A stretch of DNA of 6,793 nt from an uncultured Collinsella sp. (GCA_900551365.1 URVZ01000095.1:1-6793), one strand, 5' to 3'. Counted from the first letter of the stretch, positions 1-6,372 are shown. Program-made: numbers and translations. Notes: generated by a model from the sequence alone, not told the origin.

Positions 1-10
1 ACGCGCATAA

Positions 11-49
11 AGAAAGCCTCCCATTTCTCATGTCCAAGAAATGGGAGGC
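11..49 (-). terminator. Rho-independent terminator of ridA
   Basis: A perfect 13-bp inverted repeat (arms 16-28 and 37-49) encloses an 8-base loop. Read on the minus strand, the stem is followed directly by a T-rich tract (TTTCTTTAT, down to about position 7). It lies about 60 bases past the stop codon of the minus-strand ridA gene, where a terminator is expected. The plus-strand reading has no T run after the stem, so it works in one direction. Confidence 0.85.
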
Positions 50-106
50 AGTTCAACACGCACTGCAGGGTCTTTTTGCATGTTATGTTTAGTTGTTGCC
101 AACGCC

Positions 107-484
107 TTAGAGAGCGGCGACGACCTCGATCTCGACCAGACCGCCGGCCGGAAGGGCGGCAACCTGGAAAGCGCTGCGCGCGGGGAACGGAGCCTCGAAC
201 TTGGAGGCGTAGATCTCGTTCACGGCAGCGAAGTCGGCAATGTCGGCCAGATAGACCGTGGTCTTAACGACATCGGCAAAGGTGGCGCCGGCAGCGGTCA
301 GCAGGGCCTCAACGTTAGCAAGGGACTGCTTAGCCTGGGCCTCGACGCCCTCGGGCATCTTGCCGGTTGCGGGGTCGATGCCCAGCTGGCCGGACAGGAA
401 CACCATGTTGCCGGTCTGGATGCCGGGGGAATACGGGCCGATGGCTGCAGGTGCGTTATCGGAAGACACGACGGTCTTGCTCAT
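107..484 (-). CDS. ridA: RidA family enamine/imine deaminase
   Basis: A 125-residue protein of the RidA (YjgF/YER057c/UK114) family, full length for this small cytosolic, normally trimeric family. Known members hydrolyse reactive enamine/imine intermediates such as 2-aminoacrylate, released by PLP enzymes like serine/threonine dehydratase, and so protect other PLP enzymes. Family landmarks are visible: the GPYSPG segment with Tyr18, the LSGQLG strand with Ser31-Gly32, Asn89, the PARSAFQVAALP signature with Arg103 (equivalent to E. coli RidA Arg105, which binds the substrate carboxylate), and Glu118 in VEIE (equivalent to Glu120). The cysteine that follows Arg-Ser in E. coli RidA is Ala105 here. 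The ATG is supported by AAGGAG (plus-strand 491-496) six bases upstream. The gene stands alone, divergent from the U32 operon, with its own terminator. With the Arg/Glu pair intact, deaminase activity is likely; the physiological substrate is inferred from the family. Confidence 0.93.
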   Translation of the reverse strand: MSKTVVSSDNAPAAIGPYSPGIQTGNMVFLSGQLGIDPATGKMPEGVEAQAKQSLANVEALLTAAGATFADVVKTTVYLADIADFAAVNEIYASKFEAPFPARSAFQVAALPAGGLVEIEVVAAL

Positions 485-573
485 GTTTTTCTCCTTACGA
501 TCAGATAGAGAGCGTGAGCGCGGCGTTTACACCGGGAGGCACAATTCGGTCTGAACACCGCGCTTGATTTGGG

Positions 574-602
574 ATAGTACTCAAGGTTTCCGCGCGATGC
601 AA
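574..602 (-). promoter_or_regulatory. Possible ridA promoter
   Basis: On the minus strand, TTGCAT (plus-strand 597-602) and TACTAT (574-579) are separated by exactly 17 bases and point at ridA, which would give a leader of roughly 80 bases. The matches to sigma-70 consensus are moderate (3/6 for the -35, 4/6 for the -10), so the correct spacing is the main argument. Confidence 0.35.
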
Positions 603-684
603 GATTATTATCACGTTGCGAGAATATTTTATCGCCCAACGGTGCCTGTCGGCCGCTGAACGGCACGACCGGACAGTGAAGCTC

Positions 685-756
685 AAAATGATCCGTTTTC
701 CTCCGCCACCTATGGATCACCTAATCCGATGGGAACGAAGGGAAACGGATCATTTT
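685..756. repeat. Long inverted repeat in the ridA/U32 divergent region
   Basis: Arms 685-702 and 739-756 pair over 18 positions (one G-T pair) around a 36-base loop. The arms read AAAATGATCCGTTT and its complement at the outside. The loop holds a smaller GGAT...ATCC pair (714-717 and 724-727), so the GGATC word recurs four times in 70 bases. The plus strand has five T residues at 753-757, giving a terminator-like look, but there is no recognised plus-strand gene upstream to terminate. It could be a leader attenuator for the downstream U32 operon, a REP-like or MITE-like interspersed element, or a protein-binding site. The stem is seen directly; any role is inference. The rest of the 485-862 interval shows only promoter candidates and a small CGTCGC/GCGACG hairpin at 801-817. 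Confidence 0.7.
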
Positions 757-824
757 TGCTGCAAGGGCTGCTGAAGACTTTATCCTGCTTGGAGCACGGG
801 CGTCGCCCGCCGCGACGGCACCAC

Positions 825-830
825 TATACT
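825..830 (+). promoter_or_regulatory. Possible -10 element of the U32 operon
   Basis: TATACT matches the sigma-70 -10 consensus at 5 of 6 positions and would start transcription about 25 bases before the U32 start codon. No acceptable -35 hexamer sits 16-18 bases upstream, where the DNA is GC-rich (CGTCGC hairpin, 801-817). The -10 is also half of a small palindrome, ATACT-TTTG-AGTAT (826-839), so an activator or repressor could act here. Confidence 0.35.
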
Positions 831-862
831 TTTGAGTATCTGAGCATTTTGAAAGGCAGGAT

Positions 863-3358
863 ATGACCGCAACCGCCAGTAGAACCACCAACCGCAGACC
901 CGAGCTCTTGGCACCCGCCGGAGGCCCGGAGCCCTTTGCCGCCGCGCTTGCTGCCGGGGCAGACGCCATCTACTGCGGCATGGGCAGCTTCAACGCCCGT
1001 CGCAAGGCCACCAACTTTACCGACGAGGCCTTTGAGCAAGCCTGCCGAGCCGCACATCTAGCCGGGTCGCGCGTCTACGTCACGGTCAACATCGTCATCA
1101 AGCAGTCCGAGATGGGCGATGCGCTGCAACTCATCCATCGCTGCTCCACGCTGGGCGCCGATGCCTTCATCATCCAGGACTGGGGCCTGTTCTTTGAGGT
1201 CAAGCGCACGATGCCCGGCATCGAGACGCACATCTCAACCCAAGCAAACATCCACGACGACCGCGGAACCCTTTGGTGCCGCGAGCAGGGCGCCGACCGT
1301 GTGACCCTCTCGCGCGAGCTTTCCATCGACGAGATTGCCGCCATTCATGATGCCGCGCCCGATGTGGACCTTGAGGTCTTTAGCCATGGTGCCATCTGCT
1401 TTTGCTACTCGGGCCTGTGCCTGCTTTCGAGCTTTGCCATGGCGGGACGATCGGCCAACCGTGGCATGTGCGCCCAGCCCTGCCGCCTGCCCTACGAACT
1501 GATCGACGAAAACGGTCGCGCGCTCTCCCCCGCCGGCCGCGAGCGTGCGCTATGCCCGCGTGACACCAACACTTCACAGCTTGTTCGCCGTCTGTATGAC
1601 GCCGGCGCCGCGTCGCTCAAGCTCGAGGGCCGCATGAAGGCGCCCGATTACGTGTACTCCATCGTTGATGTGTATCGTCACGAAATTGACGACATGCTAT
1701 CCGGAGCCACCGTTGCCAAGGACGAGGAAGCCGCCCGCCAGCGCCAGCTCAAGCGCTGCTTCAACCGCGACTTTACGCACGCCTATCAGGACGGCACCTC
1801 GGGCGACGAAATGATGAGCTATGAGCGTTCCAACAATCGCGGCCAGATCGTGGGCACGGTGCTGGGCAGCCGTCTGGCCAACCGCGATGTGCGCGGCCTC
1901 AAGCCCGACGACCGCCGTCGCCGCGCCGCCATCGCCCGCATTGAGCTGTTTGAGCCCGTGGGCAAGGGCGACCTGCTGGAGCTTCGCCACGATAACGAGT
2001 TTGACCAGTTCCTGACCACTATTGCCGCCGATGATGCCGCCGCCGGCGATATTATCGAGTGCCGCGTGCCCCGCAGCATGCCCGAGGGCTGCCGCGTCCG
2101 CGTGATTCGCAGTCAGCGTGCCATCGACGCCGCCGGCGCCGCGCTCAAGCGCGATGTGCTGCGCCGCCGAGCTGTTGATGTGTCCGTCGTGGCGCGCCTG
2201 GGCGAGCCGTTTACCGTCACACTCACCTGCTCTGACAACCCCGCGCTCACCGCCACCGCCACGGGCTTCACCGTCGAGGCCGCCAAGACCCGCGCCGTCG
2301 AGGCGGCAGACCTGGTTGAGCATGTGGGCCGCATGGGCTCCTCGCCCTTTGAGGCAGCGAGCTTTGATGTGGCGCTCGATGAGGGCTGCGGCATGGGCTT
2401 CTCCGCTGTGCACAAGGTGCGCGCTGCCGCCTGCAAAGCATTGGAGGAGGCCATTCTGTCGCCGTACGAGGGGCGCGCGAAAACGCTCGAGTTGCCGGCA
2501 ATTGTAACCAGTAATTCCCGCCCCGCGCCCGAGCACTACCGCGATGAGCCGCAGATCTGCGCCACCGTCACCTCGCTCGAGGCCGCCGAGGCCGCTCGCG
2601 CGGAGGGTGCAACGCGCATCTACATGACCACCGACGTGCTCGAGGCTGTCGGACTCTCCCCTGCCGATGCATTTGAGCAGGGTATCGTGCCCGTACTCGA
2701 CGAGGTCTGCCGTGCCGTCGACCACGAGCGCGTCGACCCGTGGGTTGTTGCCGGTGCCACGGTGGCTATTGGCAACATCTCCGAGCTTGCCCTGGCCGCC
2801 CAGGTTGGCGCCACGGCAGAAGTCCGCTCTTGTCTGCCCGTGCACAACACGGCCTGCATGGAGGCGCTTGCCGAGCGCGGAGCCGGTGCGTTTTGGCTCT
2901 CGCCCGAGATCACGCTCGAAGAGATTGTCTCGCTCGGCGCCGCCGCGCCCGCGGCTCTGGGCATCACCGTCTTTGGCCGCCCGCGCGTCATGACAAGCGA
3001 GCATTGCATTCTGCAGGTCGCCAACGGCTGCATCCACGATTGCGCCAACTGCCGCCTGCGTGCCCGCAAGCTCTCGCTCAAGAATATCGACGGAAAGGTC
3101 ATGCCCGTCCGCACCGACATCCACGGCCGCTCTCGCCTGTACGATGCTTATCCCATCGACCTCACGCCGCAGGTTCCTCAGCTGCTCGATGCCGGCGTGC
3201 GTCGTCTCATGGTGGACGGAACGCTGCTCGAGACGGATGAGGTGGGCCGTGCCGTCGCCCGCGTCCGTCGTGCCGTCGAGGCCGCGCAGGCCGGCCGCAA
3301 GCCCGCCGCCCGTCTGCGCGGGGCGACCTCGGGCTGCATGTTTGCGGGAATCAGCTAA
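863..3358 (+). CDS. U32 family protein with DUF3656, RlhA-like
   Basis: An 831-residue cytosolic protein of the 'peptidase U32' family. The family name is historical: studied members (RlhA, TrhP, UbiU/UbiV) are Fe-S proteins needed for hydroxylation of RNA or ubiquinone. Residues about 13-260 form the U32 core, starting PELLAPAGG. The family signature occurs exactly at 171-189 (EVFSHGAICFCYSGLCLLS), followed by GRSANRGMCAQPCRLPYEL. The cysteines C179, C186, C203 and C207 match the four-Cys pattern I recall for E. coli RlhA and TrhP and probably hold a 4Fe-4S cluster. KLEGRMK (253-259) is another core motif. Residues about 385-540 fit DUF3656. A C-terminal module has a second Cys set (C715, C723, C727, C730). 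AAAGG at 852-856 lies six bases before the ATG. At 831 residues it is longer than E. coli RlhA (about 650). Its closest functional analogue is RlhA (23S rRNA C2501 hydroxylation), but the substrate here is inferred; a tRNA target as for TrhP is the main alternative. It is co-transcribed with a pseudouridine synthase. Confidence 0.93.
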   Translation: MTATASRTTNRRPELLAPAGGPEPFAAALAAGADAIYCGMGSFNARRKATNFTDEAFEQACRAAHLAGSRVYVTVNIVIKQSEMGDALQLIHRCSTLGADAFIIQDWGLFFEVKRTMPGIETHISTQANIHDDRGTLWCREQGADRVTLSRELSIDEIAAIHDAAPDVDLEVFSHGAICFCYSGLCLLSSFAMAGRSANRGMCAQPCRLPYELIDENGRALSPAGRERALCPRDTNTSQLVRRLYDAGAASLKLEGRMKAPDYVYSIVDVYRHEIDDMLSGATVAKDEEAARQRQLKRCFNRDFTHAYQDGTSGDEMMSYERSNNRGQIVGTVLGSRLANRDVRGLKPDDRRRRAAIARIELFEPVGKGDLLELRHDNEFDQFLTTIAADDAAAGDIIECRVPRSMPEGCRVRVIRSQRAIDAAGAALKRDVLRRRAVDVSVVARLGEPFTVTLTCSDNPALTATATGFTVEAAKTRAVEAADLVEHVGRMGSSPFEAASFDVALDEGCGMGFSAVHKVRAAACKALEEAILSPYEGRAKTLELPAIVTSNSRPAPEHYRDEPQICATVTSLEAAEAARAEGATRIYMTTDVLEAVGLSPADAFEQGIVPVLDEVCRAVDHERVDPWVVAGATVAIGNISELALAAQVGATAEVRSCLPVHNTACMEALAERGAGAFWLSPEITLEEIVSLGAAAPAALGITVFGRPRVMTSEHCILQVANGCIHDCANCRLRARKLSLKNIDGKVMPVRTDIHGRSRLYDAYPIDLTPQVPQLLDAGVRRLMVDGTLLETDEVGRAVARVRRAVEAAQAGRKPAARLRGATSGCMFAGIS

Positions 3359-3373
3359 CCGAAAGGCTTACAC

Positions 3374-4033
3374 GTGAACGAAGAACCTCAAGTCCTCTAC
3401 TGCGACGCCTGGCTCATGGCCATCGACAAGCCCGCCGGCATGATCGTCCACGGCGACGGCACCGGCGAGCGCACGCTCACCGACTACGCCAGCGACCTGC
3501 TGCTGGCGATGGGCGACGGCTTTGCCGCGACCGACATGCAGCCGCTCAACCGCCTGGACCGCGACACCACCGGCGTGGTGTTGTTCTCGCTCGACAAGCA
3601 GACGCAGCCCGCCTTTGACCAGATGGTGATCGACCACGCTTTCGAAAAGCACTATCTGGCGCTCGCCGAGGGCAAAATCGACTGGAACGAAAAGCTCATC
3701 GACAAGCCCATCGCCCGCGACCGTCACGACAGCCGCAAGATGCGCGTCGGCGCCAGCGGCAAGCCGTCTCAGACGCGCGTCAAGGTGCTCAAGCGTCTTA
3801 AGAGTCGCCGTGGCCTGCCCACGCGCTCGTATATCGATGTCGAGTTGCTCACCGGCCGCAAGCACCAAATCCGCGTGCATCTGGCGAGCGAGCGTCATCC
3901 CCTGGTTGGCGACGACCTGTACGGAACGCCGCGCCCCTGTGGCCTGATGCTCCACGCCCACAGCGTGTCCTTTACGCATCCCGTAACCGGCGAGCACATC
4001 CACATCGAAGCCCCCTGCCCCTGGGAGCCCTAA
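3374..4033 (+). CDS. RluA family pseudouridine synthase
   Basis: A 219-residue RNA pseudouridine synthase that isomerises uridine to pseudouridine in rRNA or tRNA. It shows the fold's landmarks in order: LYCDAWLMAIDKPAGMIVH (8-26), the active-site block NRLDRDTTG (59-67) with catalytic Asp62, KHYLALAEG (92-100), LLTGRKHQIRVHLASERHPLVGDDLYG (158-184), and LHAHSVSFTHPVTGE (193-207). There is no N-terminal S4 RNA-binding domain, so it resembles the short RluA type rather than RluC/RluD. The position before Arg-Leu-Asp, usually His, is Asn59. The start is GTG: GAAAGG at 3361-3366 sits seven bases upstream, and the family's conserved N-terminus begins within a few residues, whereas the next Met (residue 15) would cut into it. 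The gene follows the U32 gene by 15 bases, so they form an operon. Which uridine it modifies cannot be read from the sequence. Confidence 0.93.
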   Translation: MNEEPQVLYCDAWLMAIDKPAGMIVHGDGTGERTLTDYASDLLLAMGDGFAATDMQPLNRLDRDTTGVVLFSLDKQTQPAFDQMVIDHAFEKHYLALAEGKIDWNEKLIDKPIARDRHDSRKMRVGASGKPSQTRVKVLKRLKSRRGLPTRSYIDVELLTGRKHQIRVHLASERHPLVGDDLYGTPRPCGLMLHAHSVSFTHPVTGEHIHIEAPCPWEP

Positions 4034-4078
4034 ACCACCACAATGGGGACAGGCACCTTCGTGGTGGTTTTGCCCCAA
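4032..4078 (+). terminator. Hairpin after the U32-pseudouridine synthase operon
   Basis: A perfect 10-bp stem (4032-4041 with 4061-4070) begins inside the stop codon of the pseudouridine synthase gene and encloses a 19-base loop. The T tract is short (TTTT at 4068-4071, mostly in the stem), so it is a weak or atypical terminator. The loop word TGGGG (4044-4048) is complementary to CCCCA (4073-4077) just past the stem, which would allow a pseudoknot. The loop text GGGGACAGGCACC uses the same words as the repeats near the right end of the window. Confidence 0.55.
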
Positions 4079-4101
4079 TGGCTCAGCCGCGGTCCCAAAA
4101 C

Positions 4102-4318
4102 GTCTCGATCTGTAACAGTTAGAACCCATTTTCCGGTCTATCTGTTACAGATCGAGACATTCGAATCCCCCTCAAGGGAAAATCTCAATCTGTAACAATA
4201 ACTCGTCAAAATCGGTCCCAGATGTTACAGATCGAGACAAAGGGACGGCAAGGTTCGGAAGCATCTCAATCTGTAACACCTAGCCCACTTTTAACGGTCT
4301 AGTTGTTACAGATTTAGA
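4102..4318. repeat. Array of three hairpin repeat units
   Basis: Three units follow each other with left arms starting 80-81 bases apart. Unit 1 is 4102-4158 (16-bp perfect arms), unit 2 is 4183-4237 and unit 3 is 4264-4318 (15-bp arms with one mismatch each). All six arms are versions of TCTCRATCTGTAACA or its complement, and every loop is exactly 25 bases. The loops are not free sequence: each carries CGGTC 8-9 bases before the right arm, and units 1 and 3 also share TAG near the left arm, which pairs with GGTCTA to lengthen the stem. All three units therefore point the same way. The array lies between two converging operons. It resembles a REP/BIME-type extragenic palindrome cluster; a multi-site operator or structured RNA is possible. 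No gene is visible in 4034-4410. Confidence 0.88.
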
Positions 4319-4334
4319 CAAAACGGCAGACAAC

Positions 4335-4371
4335 AAAAGCGGCATCGCCCATCGAGGGTGTTGCCGCTTTT
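4335..4371 (-). terminator. Terminator of the oxidoreductase-deoR operon
   Basis: Arms AAAAGCGGCA (4335-4344) and its complement (4362-4371) pair perfectly; after one T-T mismatch the stem continues for five more pairs (4346-4350 with 4356-4360, one G-T pair) around a five-base loop. On the minus strand the stem ends in TTTT followed by GTTGT, about 40 bases beyond the deoR stop codon. On the plus strand it also ends in TTTT, so it can act in both directions and stop read-through from the opposing U32 operon. Confidence 0.85.
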
Positions 4372-4410
4372 CTATTGAGGAACCTAAATGGTTTTGACCT
4401 TGCCCTGTCG

Positions 4411-5157
4411 CTAGACCGTGATGACGTTGTCCATTGCCCGGTACTTGGCGGGGACCTCGCCTGCAGTAATAATCGTTGCGTCGCGGAAGTCCGCGAACTT
4501 GACGGGCGCCACCATGCCAAATTTACTGGCGTCCGAGATTACGAAGCGCTTGGCTGTATGACGCATCGAGATGCGCTTTACTTGCGCCTCCTCGATATCG
4601 GGCGCCGTGAAGCCCTGCTCGGCGGCAATGCCGTTAGAGCCCCAAAAGCCACAGTTGAAGTTGTAGCGGTCTAAGGTTGCCAAGGCATCGGGGCCAACGA
4701 GCGCCTCGGTCTCGGGTTTTAGCTCGCCGCCCAGCACCACGGTACGCATGCCACGCAAAGCAAGGCGCTGAGCATGGAGCACGGAATCGGTCACATAGGT
4801 GACATCTTCAAGGTGCGGAAGATGCTCGATGAGCCTGAGCGTCGTCGAGCCCGAGTCGATGTATACAAAGCTCTCGGGCTCCACGAGCGCCGCGGCGCGG
4901 GCGCAGATACGCTCCTTGTCGTCGTTATGGAGATCACTGCGCTCACTGATCGTTAGGTCGCGCGTCACGTGCGCGCGCTCAAGACTTGTCGCGCCACCGT
5001 GCACCTTGGCGATGCGGTGCGCTCGGTCGAGCGTCTGTAGGTCGCGTCGAATGGTAGAGGCCGTCACGCCCAGGGCATCGGCAAGCTCGGGCACCGTTAC
5101 CGAGCCAGCCTGCTGCACCATCGACACGATCGTATTGAGCCTATCTTCCGCAAGCAT
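4411..5157 (-). CDS. DeoR/GlpR family transcriptional repressor
   Basis: A 248-residue DNA-binding regulator, full length for the family. The N-terminus carries the DeoR winged helix-turn-helix (residues about 4-57), with VTVPELADALGVTASTIRRDL as the HTH and KVHGGA closing the wing. The C-terminal sugar-phosphate sensor domain shows IDSGSTT (100-106), VLGGELK (141-147), GPDAL and the block NFNCGFWGSNG...GFTAPDIEEAQVKR (166-195), then ISDASKFG (207-214). Known members are usually released from DNA by a phosphorylated sugar. The wording 'NFN.GF.G.NGI...GFT.PDIEEA.VK' recalls FruR-like repressors of fructose operons, but the ligand is not proven by this. It is the second gene of an operon, 3 bases after a Gfo/Idh/MocA oxidoreductase, and probably controls that operon, perhaps through the palindromes at 6373-6420. 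The start is fixed by GAGGAGGAG eight bases upstream. Confidence 0.92.
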   Translation of the reverse strand: MLAEDRLNTIVSMVQQAGSVTVPELADALGVTASTIRRDLQTLDRAHRIAKVHGGATSLERAHVTRDLTISERSDLHNDDKERICARAAALVEPESFVYIDSGSTTLRLIEHLPHLEDVTYVTDSVLHAQRLALRGMRTVVLGGELKPETEALVGPDALATLDRYNFNCGFWGSNGIAAEQGFTAPDIEEAQVKRISMRHTAKRFVISDASKFGMVAPVKFADFRDATIITAGEVPAKYRAMDNVITV

Positions 5158-5160
5158 CGC

Positions 5161-6240
5161 TTACTCCTCCTCGGGGTAGACGACTCCCCAATCGGCGCGG
5201 AGCTTGGTCATGAGCTCCATCACATCAGAAGCATAATCCAGAAGCTCACGCTTGGAATCGTCGCCGGCGACGGCCTGCTCGAGGTCAGCCATCTCGTAGC
5301 ACAGGGCATAAGCCTCGGTGCCCGCGGTGACCTCCTCGCGATGACCGTCCGCGGTCCACACGATCGTCGCGTGATCGGCGCGCGGATACTCGTTGACCTC
5401 GACATAACAATTGTCAAAGCTGATAACCGAGCGCTTTGGCTGCTTGGAGTGGAGCGTAAGGCTCACGACACCCAGCTGCTGCTCGGCATTGCGGCAGACG
5501 ATGCCGCCTGCAACGTCCACGCCGGTCTCGCAGGTGTTACCCAGAGACACGACCTCGACGGGCTGGCTCGCCATAAACAGGCGCATGACGGACAGGGCGT
5601 ATACGCCAATATCGAGCATGGCACCGCCGGCGAGGTTGCGATTGTAGAAACGGTTGGTCAGGTCGCCGTACTCCTTGTAGCTACCAAAGTTGAGCTGAGC
5701 GAGGTTCATGCGGCCAAACTCGCCGGCATCCATGCGGCGGCGCAGCTCTTGATACAAGGGCATGTGGAGCACCGTGGTAGCGTCCATAAGGACCACGTTG
5801 TGTTCGGCGGCAATGGCGCGGGCCTCATCGAGCTCGGCGGAGTTGAGGGTAATGGCCTTCTCGCAAAGCACGTGCTTGCCAGCTGACAGAGCGGCGCGCA
5901 GGTAGGTGATATGCGTGTTGTGCGGCGTGGTGATATAGACCGCGTCAATGTTCGGATCGGCGTAGAGGTCCTCGACCGTTTCATAGACCTTCTCAACGCC
6001 ATACTGCTCTGCAAAAGCTTGAGCCTTGGACAGAGTACGGTTGGCAACGCCCGCAAGCTTGCGGCCGGCAAGAGCGAGAGACTGGGCCATCTGGTTGGCG
6101 ATAACGCCGCACCCGATCACAGCCCAACGAAGCTCGGGAGCCGTAAAAATATCGTCGGGGAACGGCTGATCCTGGACCGAGGCGAATGCCGCCTTAGCGG
6201 CTGCTTCGGCGTCGAGCGGAGCCTGTTTGGAATCTGCCAT
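5161..6240 (-). CDS. Gfo/Idh/MocA family NAD(P)-dependent oxidoreductase
   Basis: A 359-residue oxidoreductase of the Gfo/Idh/MocA family, which oxidises or reduces sugars, inositols and related polyols with NAD(P). A Rossmann domain starts at residue 38 with AVIGCGVIA (Gly43, Gly45, Ala48) and continues through NRTLSKAQAFAEQYG, IDAVYITTPHNTH (98-110) and GKHVLCEKAITLN (121-133). The last holds the family's EKP motif as EKA, keeping catalytic Lys128. The C-terminal alpha/beta domain holds GGAMLDIGVYALS (205-217) with Asp210; the position often filled by His is Tyr214, as I recall for the dihydrodiol dehydrogenase-like branch. Residues 1-36 are an Ala-rich extension ahead of the Rossmann fold and do not look like a signal peptide. 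AGGAGG (plus-strand 6247-6252) six bases upstream supports this start. It heads an operon with a DeoR-type repressor, which suggests use of a carbohydrate; the substrate cannot be named. Confidence 0.92.
   Translation of the reverse strand: MADSKQAPLDAEAAAKAAFASVQDQPFPDDIFTAPELRWAVIGCGVIANQMAQSLALAGRKLAGVANRTLSKAQAFAEQYGVEKVYETVEDLYADPNIDAVYITTPHNTHITYLRAALSAGKHVLCEKAITLNSAELDEARAIAAEHNVVLMDATTVLHMPLYQELRRRMDAGEFGRMNLAQLNFGSYKEYGDLTNRFYNRNLAGGAMLDIGVYALSVMRLFMASQPVEVVSLGNTCETGVDVAGGIVCRNAEQQLGVVSLTLHSKQPKRSVISFDNCYVEVNEYPRADHATIVWTADGHREEVTAGTEAYALCYEMADLEQAVAGDDSKRELLDYASDVMELMTKLRADWGVVYPEEE
5164..5172 (-). promoter_or_regulatory. deoR ribosome binding site inside the oxidoreductase gene
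   Basis: The last three codons of the oxidoreductase (Glu-Glu-Glu, GAGGAGGAG) form a strong Shine-Dalgarno sequence. Its GGAGG core is about eight bases before the deoR ATG, with the oxidoreductase TAA between them. Translation of the two genes is therefore likely coupled. Confidence 0.8.
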
Positions 6241-6283
6241 GATGTGCCTCCTAAGTCATCGGAAGTCCTTCATTTCTAACAAC

Positions 6284-6304
6284 CCTATATTCGCACAATT
6301 GCGC
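6284..6304 (-). promoter_or_regulatory. Possible promoter core and near-palindrome before the oxidoreductase
   Basis: On the minus strand TATAGG (plus-strand 6284-6289) is a fair -10 candidate about 45 bases before the ATG, without a good -35 at normal spacing. Just upstream of it sits the near-palindrome GCACAATTGCGC (6293-6304, one mismatch pair), placed where a regulator would touch RNA polymerase. A further DeoR-like half-site word, TTCTAACA, lies at 6274-6281. All of this is weak. Confidence 0.25.
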
Positions 6305-6372
6305 GCGTATCTGCTCGTGTTTGCGTGTTTATTTGCTTATCAGTCTTTATTTAGCCATAGTTGCCAGATGTT

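Noticed and set aside
41..508. A 155-codon plus-strand frame over ridA
   Set aside because: Starts inside the ridA terminator stem, is antisense to a well-conserved protein and has low-complexity translation.
481..720. A 79-codon minus-strand frame upstream of ridA
   Set aside because: It overlaps the ridA leader and start codon, begins inside the loop of the long inverted repeat and encodes nothing recognisable.
1697..3124. A 475-codon open frame on the minus strand inside the U32 gene
   Set aside because: It is antisense to a gene with clear family motifs; its Gly/Ala/His/Arg-rich translation has no recognisable domain and is what high-GC codon bias produces on the opposite strand.
3368..4129. 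A 253-codon minus-strand frame across the pseudouridine synthase gene
   Set aside because: Antisense shadow; the plus-strand frame carries the RLD catalytic motif and the full family pattern.
4102..4318. CRISPR array
   Set aside because: The repeats alternate in orientation, the loops are related to each other instead of being unique spacers, and no cas gene is present.
5341..5886. A 181-codon plus-strand frame inside the oxidoreductase gene
   Set aside because: Antisense shadow of a gene with intact Rossmann and EKA/DIG motifs.
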